Below are positions 8,607-16,100 of a DNA stretch of 40,356 nt, one piece after another (the stretch's first letter is position 1; every line of letters starts with the position of its first letter). The DNA is from Methanobacteriota archaeon (GTDB lineage: Archaea > Thermoplasmatota > Poseidoniia > Poseidoniales > Thalassarchaeaceae), in NCBI GenBank assembly GCA_004195715.1, contig PSPX01000007.1:54199-94554 (forward strand), written 5' to 3'. Under the pieces are notes generated by a model. That model ran no database searches, was not told the DNA's origin, and was given only the letters and a program-made list of their open reading frames with translations. Both the position numbers and the translations under genes were made by a program.

Positions 8607-9580
8607 CGACGGTTTGCCCACGGCATCAGCAGGGCCTTGGCAACATGCAACGCCACCTCCGGGTTCTCCCTTAGTCTGCGCATGCTATACTCGTACCACT
8701 TTGTCCCGTACGGAACATACACTCTCGTCCTGTGCCCCTGTTTAGCGAGATTTCGCCTGATGTTGCCTCTGACGCCAAGCAGGAACTGGAACTCATATCC
8801 CGGGCCCTTTCCAGCCGAACGTGGAACTGCCTCGCTATGTCTGGGATCCTCAATATCAGGCCCCATTCCGCGTGACTTGAGAGATTCTAAAGAGTGCTTG
8901 ATTACCGGTGTGTCATGCGACGCGATGGCCGTGTAAGCGCCCGAGTCGAGCATCAGATCGATAGCTCGGTTGGTGGCATCTACTATCTCACGATACCTAG
9001 TGTGAGATATCTCTGCGGACTCGAGGTATATTCCCTTGCAGATGCGGAAATCAGTGTGACTGCCCGTGGCACTTGAGACCTCCAAGATGTCGGAAAGAGT
9101 TCTGAACAGCCGCCCCTGTAGCACTACGCCGATGTTTGTCAGCCCCTTCGTGTGCATAACTATGGCAGTATCTATCGTGGCCTGAGTAACCCTGTGGTCC
9201 TCCATATCCAATCGCACGAAGATATCATCTTCAGCGGCTCTTCTGAGCAGTCCCTCGATATTCGCAAGAGCTGTTGACTCGTCTATCATCAAACCCAATG
9301 CCGTTGGTTTAATCGAGATGTTTGCATCCAAGTTGTTCTCGACTATTGCATCCAGCAACCTGCTGTACTCACCCATGAAGAACTGAGCCTCGTCAAGAGA
9401 CTCTATGTCTTCACCTAGGACGTCTACAGTAAAGCACGCTCCCTCAGAGCTCATACGACTCATCAGTTCGATGGCGCTGGGGATGTCTGTGCCGGCGACG
9501 TATCTCTTGGCGACCCACCTGATTATGAAGCGAGGAGTCAGTGGCATCATGCCTACGATAGCTCGTCCGAATAGGCCCAT
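8603..9580 (-). CDS. Proline dehydrogenase (monofunctional, FAD-dependent)
   Basis: 325 residues from ATG 9580, the usual size for monofunctional bacterial/archaeal ProDH. It oxidises L-proline to 1-pyrroline-5-carboxylate with FAD on a TIM barrel at the inner membrane face. Family motifs visible are ANISIKPTALGL (about 85-97), FVRLDMEDH (about 120-130), RICKGIYLESAEI (about 178-190) and, at the C-terminus, EFQFLLGVRG, RVYVPYGTKWYEY and SMRRLRENPEV, the last carrying the paired arginines that bind the proline carboxylate. No P5C dehydrogenase is in the window; the product would normally be oxidised to glutamate, which links it to the glutamate dehydrogenase at 25531. It lies 43 bases downstream of DtdA on the same strand, so co-transcription is likely. 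Confidence 0.93.
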   Translation of the reverse strand: MGLFGRAIVGMMPLTPRFIIRWVAKRYVAGTDIPSAIELMSRMSSEGACFTVDVLGEDIESLDEAQFFMGEYSRLLDAIVENNLDANISIKPTALGLMIDESTALANIEGLLRRAAEDDIFVRLDMEDHRVTQATIDTAIVMHTKGLTNIGVVLQGRLFRTLSDILEVSSATGSHTDFRICKGIYLESAEISHTRYREIVDATNRAIDLMLDSGAYTAIASHDTPVIKHSLESLKSRGMGPDIEDPRHSEAVPRSAGKGPGYEFQFLLGVRGNIRRNLAKQGHRTRVYVPYGTKWYEYSMRRLRENPEVALHVAKALLMPWANRR

Positions 9581-9623
9581 GAATGGGTTGCAGCGTACGG
9601 AGAGCCTTCACAATTGCTACGGT

Positions 9624-10553
9624 CTAGCAGAGTTCGCGCCCACGGCGAATCGGGACGTCCAGACCTTCCAGAAGATCCGTGATGGCGTTACGCTGCCATG
9701 CCTTGAACGACTTCCTGTCTAAGTGGGCGAACAGATTGGCACCGGGAAACGCTACGAGAGTGGCCTCGACGGAGACCTCGATGGAATGCCTCCATGCTCC
9801 GCCCGGCAGACCATCATCTGACGGTTCCTCGAAAGGGAGAGCGTAGTTCGCTAGAATATGGCCTGCCCACAGTTCCGAATCCGAGAGAACTGCTTTGTGA
9901 CGAGGCGCGTAGTGTCCGCCACCGAGTCCGATCATCACATCGCCCCCCGGGGCCCATTTCACAGGCTGGTTCCCCGATAGTCCGAGATTGTCTGATATCA
10001 CCTCGGCCCAAAGTTCGGCGGCCCGAGTATTTTCCCACTCCCTCTCTGTAGAGCCAATCTCGATGTACAGTGCCGGTCGCTTGAGGAGGGGGCCGTGATG
10101 AGTAGTCTCCAGAGTCAAGTCAAACTCCTCGTCGAGTTCACGCGAGCGGGCTAGGGAGAGCATTGACCTGAACAGCGAGGCGAAGCGTGGCGAAGGTGGT
10201 ACGACCGACCCCTTCCTGCCGCCAGCTTGTCCCCTCTCTCCGTGCGGGGTCTCACCAGGTATTCCAATGGCGTGAAGTGTCAGTGCGGGAATCTCAGTCG
10301 CCGAGACATGGCGGGACAGGACGAGGACTTCGTCGACAGTACATCCAGTGGCCTCCTCGTGCGTACAATCTATCCCGTCTGCCATTATGTGTAACTCCTC
10401 GATTAGTAGGAGGTGTACGGGACGGTTTGCGTGCTCTCGTAGGAGTCCATAACCCGTGACAGTCGGTTCGCCCCATCCCCCAAGACGCAATATGGCTTCA
10501 TGCATATTGAAGGAGGCGGCATCGGCACTCGATGCGAGCAGCAGGGTTACCAC
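9624..10553 (-). CDS. dtdA: D-aminoacyl-tRNA deacylase, archaeal type (DtdA)
   Basis: Hydrolyses D-aminoacyl-tRNA to recycle tRNA and prevent D-amino-acid toxicity (EC 3.1.1.96). Diagnostic motifs of the archaeal/plant type are LETTHHGPLLKRPALYIEIG followed by STEREW, and GLGGGHYAPRH, which carry conserved metal-ligand and catalytic His residues. I prefer GTG 10553, giving a protein that opens with the first beta strand (VTLLLASSADAAS), as in characterised DtdA. ATG 10601 would add 16 basic residues (MKVWLRGLRRTPHRLP) without a family counterpart and would leave only 24 bases to the divergent gene. Length is 309 residues, slightly longer than usual because of a G/R-rich insert (GETPHGERGQAGGRKGS). 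It is upstream of proline dehydrogenase in a probable two-gene unit. Confidence 0.9.
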   Translation of the reverse strand: MVTLLLASSADAASFNMHEAILRLGGWGEPTVTGYGLLREHANRPVHLLLIEELHIMADGIDCTHEEATGCTVDEVLVLSRHVSATEIPALTLHAIGIPGETPHGERGQAGGRKGSVVPPSPRFASLFRSMLSLARSRELDEEFDLTLETTHHGPLLKRPALYIEIGSTEREWENTRAAELWAEVISDNLGLSGNQPVKWAPGGDVMIGLGGGHYAPRHKAVLSDSELWAGHILANYALPFEEPSDDGLPGGAWRHSIEVSVEATLVAFPGANLFAHLDRKSFKAWQRNAITDLLEGLDVPIRRGRELC

Positions 10554-10625
10554 GGGCAGGCGATGGGGGGTGCGCCTTAATCCTCTCAGCCACACCTTCA
10601 AGCATGAACTAGTGCGGCGCTTGTC

Positions 10626-11543
10626 ATGGGCGAAGCGCCTCTGGGCTTCCAGCCGATAAGGGCGGACCGCGGCAAATCTGCCACTGTCATCATAGGCAGT
10701 TTAGGAGAGTTAGTCAGGATAGACGAGTTCGGCGCTACTCTGCACCAGTCTGTCAAGCCGTTCCCAGCCTCTGTAACAGGGGGTGCCGTGCTCGACGGCG
10801 TCTGGGTCGGGACATGGGTCGAGCACGAGTTGCAGCAGGCGAGGATGGCCGCTCTGCCTCTTGCTGGAGAATGGGAATCTGGAGGGAGTAGAGAGATGCT
10901 CAGACAAAAGTCCGAGACGGACGACCTGATGCCCTCATCAGCTATCTGGTCGAGATTTCTCGACGCCGAACCCATGGCTGTCTCGAGGGCGGGGGACGGA
11001 GTGGTCTTTGCCGCTCTGCGAAAAGGGATCTACAAGATAGACGAGGGGGCGACAGAGGTCTGGCGCGCACCGTATCCTGAGTGGTCGCACCTGTCAGGGC
11101 TGGCCTCACGTGACCACCTAGTGTCCAGTAACGAGGTCGATGGTCAAATCTTCTTCTGGTCAATGGCCGGAGGAGTGACGGTATTGGACAGCGAGGACGG
11201 AGGACATGTCCTCAGTACCATAGTATCTCTGCCTGACTCACTCAGCGGCGTCCGGCACAGTAACGAGGGGGGCTGGCTCCTACTGCTCAACAGTGGCAAC
11301 ATAGCCATGCTGGAAGATTTTGAATCCGAACCGACGGTGGTGCAGACCCCTGGACCTGTGTCAGACGCCGTCTATGACGGAAAATGCTGGAAGTGGACCG
11401 GGTGGAGACATGACGGAGTCCTAATCGACGGCGAAGTGCAATGCATAACTAGAGAGCAGATAGGAGTGGCTCTTGTTGGTGACAGGGTACTAACTAACGA
11501 CGGGGACTGGGACGATTTCGGGCTGAATCACTCTGATGACTGA
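10626..11543 (+). CDS. Uncharacterised protein, WD/beta-propeller-like
   Basis: 305 residues from ATG 10626. There is no signal peptide or membrane segment, so it is probably cytoplasmic. The sequence is a series of short strands with turn motifs such as SLGELVRIDEFG, GVVFAALRKGIYKIDEG, GQIFFWSMAGGVTVLDSEDGG and GWLLLLNSGNIAMLED, spaced like blades of a degenerate beta-propeller. No catalytic residues or named domain were recognised. The gene is transcribed divergently from dtdA and its last 16 bases overlap the 3' end of the S27ae gene. Confidence 0.65.
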   Translation: MGEAPLGFQPIRADRGKSATVIIGSLGELVRIDEFGATLHQSVKPFPASVTGGAVLDGVWVGTWVEHELQQARMAALPLAGEWESGGSREMLRQKSETDDLMPSSAIWSRFLDAEPMAVSRAGDGVVFAALRKGIYKIDEGATEVWRAPYPEWSHLSGLASRDHLVSSNEVDGQIFFWSMAGGVTVLDSEDGGHVLSTIVSLPDSLSGVRHSNEGGWLLLLNSGNIAMLEDFESEPTVVQTPGPVSDAVYDGKCWKWTGWRHDGVLIDGEVQCITREQIGVALVGDRVLTNDGDWDDFGLNHSDD

Positions 11544-11710
11544 TTCAAGATTGTATTCCCGCACTTGCCGCAGACCTTGCGGTCCTCGTGCACACCTAGG
11601 AAAACTCCGGGGCCGCAGTTCTCGCAGGACTCGCCTTTCCTGACCAGTTTTCCGTCCTCTACGGAGTACTTCGAGTGCTTGCCATTGGGATTCGGTCCGT
11701 CGCCCATCAT
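11528..11710 (-). CDS. rps27ae: Small ribosomal subunit protein eS31 (S27ae)
   Basis: 60 residues. The zinc ribbon is formed by C29/C32 (ESCENCGPGVFL) and C47/C50 (RKVCGKCGNT), with the signature CGPGVFLxxHxDRxxCGKCG typical of archaeal S27ae. The start is ATG 11710 or the adjacent ATG 11707; the stop codon of the S24e gene (TGA 11709-11707) lies inside this ATGATG, so translation is probably coupled. It is the last gene of the Rpo7-Spt4-S24e-S27ae cluster, a conserved archaeal order. The N-terminal tail (MMGDGPNPNGK) is slightly longer than usual. Confidence 0.95.
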   Translation of the reverse strand: MMGDGPNPNGKHSKYSVEDGKLVRKGESCENCGPGVFLGVHEDRKVCGKCGNTILNQSSE

Positions 11711-12072
11711 TCCCCACCATCCTCTGATTCGCTCTCATCCGACTCCTCGACGACTTCAGCAGGTGTGGGCTTGACTGTTGCCGGGGCCTTGGATTCTGAC
11801 TCCGCCCCGTGCCTGACCCTAACATACTCGGGCTCAAGTGCAGCTGACTCGGATGAACTGTAGATCAATGCGAGCCCCGAGGTCTGAGGGCGCCCGTAGC
11901 GCGTGCTGACCTCCTTGACGAAGACCAACTCCTTCTTGGCACCGGGCTCCGTCTTGGCCGCAGCTGCGACCATCTCATCCAAAGACGGGGTCGGAGAGTT
12001 TTCGTGGTTCCACATGAATTTAATCTCGACGCGGTCGAGCAGCGGGTTCTCCTTTCTCTCGATGACTTCCAT
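11707..12072 (-). CDS. rps24e: Small ribosomal subunit protein eS24 (S24e)
   Basis: 121 residues. The family core is clear at 1-85: ERKENPLLDRVEIKF, the HENSPTPSLDEM segment, KKELVFVKEVSTRYGRPQTSGLALIY, and YVRVRHG. Residues ~88-121 are an acidic, Ala/Pro/Ser-rich extension (APATVKPTPAEVVEESDESESEDGGE) beyond the usual ~95-100-residue archaeal length. It is part of the 30S subunit. It begins 12 bases after the Spt4 stop and its own stop overlaps the S27ae start. Confidence 0.95.
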   Translation of the reverse strand: MEVIERKENPLLDRVEIKFMWNHENSPTPSLDEMVAAAAKTEPGAKKELVFVKEVSTRYGRPQTSGLALIYSSSESAALEPEYVRVRHGAESESKAPATVKPTPAEVVEESDESESEDGGE

Positions 12073-12084
12073 TGAATCACCTCT

Positions 12085-12303
12085 CTAACGGATGTTGACC
12101 TTGAGAGCGTAGTTGCCCGCGTCGGTCACATTGAGTCTCTTTGCGACCTCAGAGCGCTCTGGGTGCAGAATGACCACGAATCCTTGCCAATCGGTAGTCA
12201 CAGGAGCCCCGGGGCAGTGCATGCACTGAGGCGGGTCGTTCTTATTCTCAGGATCGGGCAATATCCTGTTGCATTCGCCACAGGCGAAAGGCTGCTTGAC
12301 CAT
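12085..12303 (-). CDS. spt4: Transcription elongation factor Spt4 (RNA polymerase subunit E'')
   Basis: 72 residues from ATG 12303. The N-terminal zinc ribbon is CGEC...CMHC, followed by the family signature DWQGFVVILHPERSEVAKRLNVTDAGNYALKV. Spt4 forms a heterodimer with Spt5 NGN and stimulates RNA polymerase processivity; Spt5 is not in this window. It starts one base after the Rpo7 stop (TGA-G-ATG), so the two are co-translated from one mRNA. Confidence 0.96.
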   Translation of the reverse strand: MVKQPFACGECNRILPDPENKNDPPQCMHCPGAPVTTDWQGFVVILHPERSEVAKRLNVTDAGNYALKVNIR

Positions 12304-12304
12304 C

Positions 12305-12859
12305 TCAGTCTTCCTCCCCTAGCCAGTCGAAGCCCCCAAGGCCGTCCATCTTGCAGTTCAGGCCAATCTTAGACGAACGCGGGTCGTTCTGATTGATTGA
12401 TTTAGATACTATCCTCGAGCGGACCGGGCTGCCCTCCTCAAGGTGCTTGCCGCTCTGAGAGCCCTCAATCCTCTTGTTCTGGGCACTTAGGTGGACTTGT
12501 ACTGGCTCGTCAAGGATCTGGGACTTGTGGAGAAGAGCCTCAACGGGACCTATTCTGACGAAAGCGCCGTACTCGGAGACTTCCGACACAGCGCCGTCGA
12601 CGACCTCGTTGTTCTCCATAGTGAATATCAAGGCCTTGAATTTGACGTTCTGGTAAATCGCCCCATCACCGTGGATAATCTTCCCCCGGCCTACTGTCTC
12701 GTGATCGAAGGTGAGCAGGGTGTAGTCCTCGTTCTCGTCGAATCTTCCCTCAAAAGCGTCGTGAGCCAGTTCGTCGATGTGCTCCTCTAACTTACGCCCT
12801 GCTCGAATGTACTCAGCAGGAATGCGGATGGTATCATCCCGGGTTATGAGACTGTACAT
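12305..12859 (-). CDS. rpo7: DNA-directed RNA polymerase subunit Rpo7 (E')
   Basis: 184 residues from ATG 12859, chosen because the family starts with the strand MYSLITRDDTIRIPAE; the frame extends upstream to 13126 but that part is low-complexity and not homologous. The N-terminal RNP-like tip domain (1-80) is followed by the S1/OB domain (GAVSEVSEYGAFVRIGPVEALLHKSQI, about 88-115) that contacts nascent RNA. Rpo7 forms the polymerase stalk with Rpo4, which is not in the window. It is the first gene of the four-gene cluster, with a leader/promoter region of up to 244 bases shared with the divergent giant gene. Confidence 0.95.
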   Translation of the reverse strand: MYSLITRDDTIRIPAEYIRAGRKLEEHIDELAHDAFEGRFDENEDYTLLTFDHETVGRGKIIHGDGAIYQNVKFKALIFTMENNEVVDGAVSEVSEYGAFVRIGPVEALLHKSQILDEPVQVHLSAQNKRIEGSQSGKHLEEGSPVRSRIVSKSINQNDPRSSKIGLNCKMDGLGGFDWLGEED

Positions 12860-13103
12860 GCTCTTCTTCCTCCGCCGGGACTCACTCCGAGGTCTGTCGG
12901 AGGAAGGGGAGATTTTCTCCCGTCCCTCATCGGCAATGCCTCTGGAGGAGAGTTCCGTGCGCCCCGGCGACCCGCCCGCCCTGTATAAGCACAACGGATA
13001 GGGCGAAGAGGTCGGCCTGCACCACAGGTCAATCAGACCGTAGGTCTGCTTGAGATTATAGGGCGAATGTTCAAGTGGATTCGGAAGGCCATCTCCGATT
13101 CTG
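12860..13103. promoter_or_regulatory. Divergent intergenic region between rpo7 and the giant FG-GAP protein
   Basis: 244 bases without a convincing gene. On the minus strand a TATA-like TTATACA lies at about 12983-12989, 124 bases before the rpo7 ATG, which would give a leader of roughly 100 bases. On the plus strand GATTATAGG at about 13053-13061 lies 43-51 bases before ATG 13104. Between them is the inverted repeat at 13034-13048. Promoter assignments are inferred from AT-rich patches only. Confidence 0.35.
13034..13048. promoter_or_regulatory. 15-bp inverted repeat, candidate operator
   Basis: CAGACC-GTA-GGTCTG is a perfect 6+3+6 inverted repeat immediately upstream of the TATA-like GATTATAGG that precedes the 13104 gene. 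That position, where TFB binds, would suit a regulator of the surface-protein gene. Confidence 0.4.
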
Positions 13104-16100
13104 ATGATGGTGAGACGCTTGGACAATCGCCTAACTCGACTCCGGCAAGCGAGTCTTGGGGTCGCTCTGTTGCTGCTGATGTCCCTGTCTCCTGCTCTGG
13201 TTCACTACGACTCACCCGTCAGAATGGAGACTGGAGGAGGGAACGAGGAGCCGTGGACCGACGGTGACCAGCCGTGGCCTCAGTCAGGCAGGACTCCTGG
13301 CAGAGTCGCTGAAGTTCCGGTTCACAGCCCTATCGGAGGTGCCGGCAATGGCAGCCCCTCTGATGCATCAGATCTGATGTCGATAGTCGAGCCGGTTGTC
13401 AACTGGGTGTACGGATCATACTCCATCGGCACTGACGCACTGGCGACCCCTGTCGCAGATCTGTCCGCATCAGTGACCAAGGACGAGGACGCTTCCGAAC
13501 GTTGCGGAGGCAGTTCCCTCTACACAATCCTAGTTCAGACAGATCAAAATTCCGATCACACCTACCTCCGAATTGTCGAGGGCGAGGACGCAGATCTGGC
13601 GTGGGAAGTAGACATGGGGATGACGGAGTATGTCAAGGCGGCCCCGGTAGTGGTCGATGTCGATGGCGATGGTTTTGAGGAAGTGCTGGTTGCCTACGAC
13701 GCTTCTGGAACGCTGTACCTCGACGCCTGGTCGCCCCGATTGTCCTGCTCGGTTACCGGTTGGTCCTCCTCAGGAGACTCCAGCCAGATGCTTTGGTCCT
13801 GGAGCGACGAATCTCTGATGATCAGTAGCGATCAGGGACCTTACACATCCAGTTTGTTGGGCGGCCACAGGCCCACAACCCAGCCGCTGCTGGCTGACCT
13901 CGACCTCGATGGTGATGCGGAGATAGTTATTGCTGCCATAGACGAAGTCTCCGGAGAACCGGTTGTGGTCGCCCTAGGACTGTCGGAAACTGGGGCCAGT
14001 CTACTCTGGGATGCTGCTCTGGACAAGGGAAGTCACCCCTCCGACCCTGCTTTTGCCCGGACCGATGAGACCACCGGATATGTTCTTTTGACGACCATCC
14101 AAGAGAGCAGTGGTGCGATGTGGGTGTGGAAACTGGATTCAGACACGGGGGATTCGAACTGGGACGGACTGACGCTGGGCAATTCCGATGGCGACACCAA
14201 TGCCCCTCACATCAGACTCCCTGGCCCCATCATCGCCAACCTCGATGGGAACTCTGACGACCTCGAGATGATACTGACTATTCCTACTGATTGGGATGGT
14301 TCCAGTTCGGTAGACGGAGCCGAGTTTGTTGGCATGGAGATAGGCAACGGCGACGAGCTCTGGTCTTTCGAGGCCTCCAATGGATTCGCCGACGCACCCC
14401 CAGTGGCAATAGACACGAATGGCGACGGTCAGCACGACAGAGTATGCTGGGTGACATGGTCGCAGGATACCACCGACAGGCACGGGCATGCCGGGTGTCA
14501 TGATGTGAGTGGCTCCAGCCCTGATCAGGCCTGGCAGAAAAGCCTCGAGCAGAGCAGCGGTTATCCAAACGACGAGATAGCGGTCGCGCCGCCAACCTGG
14601 ATGGATATAGACGGCAGCGGTGAGCAAGAGCTACTGGTCGCCTACGGTCGCTCGCTATGGGCCTTTGACGGCGATGACGGTTCATCGGCAGCCATCTGGG
14701 GAGGCTCGATCGACCTTTCTCACAGAACTTGGTCTGCCCCTGCTCTCGCTGACGTGGACGGTGATGCCACACTCGATCTGGTTCTCGGCGACACGGTCGT
14801 GTCGCATGCTCTGGCTGATATGAGGCCCCTGCTGGACCAGAGGAGTATCGAATTCAGCCCCAGCGAGCCCGATCCAGGGGAGCTCGTCACTGTGACTGCG
14901 CTGTTCGAGAACTCGGGGACTGCGGACACTGATCATGAGACTGAAGCTAAGTTGTATGTGAACGGTCAGCTGATAGCCAGCTACGAGGCAGGCACGATGG
15001 AGCCGGTCGACCCCACCGGCCCGGGCTCCTTTGAGACATTCAGCGTAGATTGGAGTGGGCCGCTAGGAGAGCACGTATTCGAACTGGTCCTCGACCCCTA
15101 CTCAAACGTATCTCAATCAAGGCGCGACAACGACGCTCAGACCACTACGCTATCCATCGTGGCACCCTACAACGCGACTTTTGAGATACCTACCGAGCCA
15201 ATCAGGGTAACTCCAGGAGAAAGTGCGCTGGCAATCCTTAATGTCCGCTCAACGGGCAGGCTTTCGGGAACATGGAGTCTTACTGTCGACGATGTCAACC
15301 TGCCAGATGGATGGAGTTGGATTGACGAGACCGATGGCGGTCTGTCGGGAGTTTTGATTGGGGCAAATGCGGTCTGGACTCCTCATCTGCGAATCCATTC
15401 ACCGCCGGATGCCCTCGGCTCAGATGCTGGATACCTTGGACTGACGCTGACGCTGGACGATGACCCGGAGAACGTCAGTGTGTCCAGCTTACTACCGTTG
15501 GAGGCAAATCGAACTCGGGGCCTGTCTCTCCGCGGTCCGGATGGGACAGTGTCGAGTACTGGTTACGGCCTGTTGGGCACCGACGCTCATGCTTGGATGC
15601 TGCTGCACAACCTCGGCAACGCTGCAGAGAATCAGATTACCATCTCTTGGGACGGTACCCCGTGGGGTTCCGACCTCAGGCTCTACGACATGGACGGAAC
15701 AGAGCGTCCTGCGCTCTCTCTCGTTGCCGATGAAGTAGTGCTGCTGACAGCGAGGCTGGAAATTCCAGATGATGTCACTCTTGGAGACTCTGTGAGCACG
15801 CCTCTGTCTATGTGTGTAGGCAGTAATGATGAACAAACCTGTCAGACAATCTCACTCACCTTCGTAGCGGCAGGAGTGGTTACGGATGTCCACCAGCGCA
15901 GTGTACCGGCCCAAGGTCTCGAGTGGACAGTCCAAGCAGATATGCCGCTTGGTGTGACTCAGTTGACTTGGTCGCTGTCGGATTCCGGCATGGCCGTACA
16001 AGGATGGTCTTGGAGTGCTTCGGGCGACCTGTCTCTAGTCGGAGATTCAATCATCATGTCCGGAGTTTCCGACTCACTGGCCAGCGGTACTCTGACTCTC

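Noticed and set aside
12860-13126. N-terminal extension of Rpo7 to 13126
   Set aside because: The extra residues are low-complexity and unlike the family; Rpo7 starts at MYSLITRDD (12859), and the longer start would overlap the divergent giant gene.
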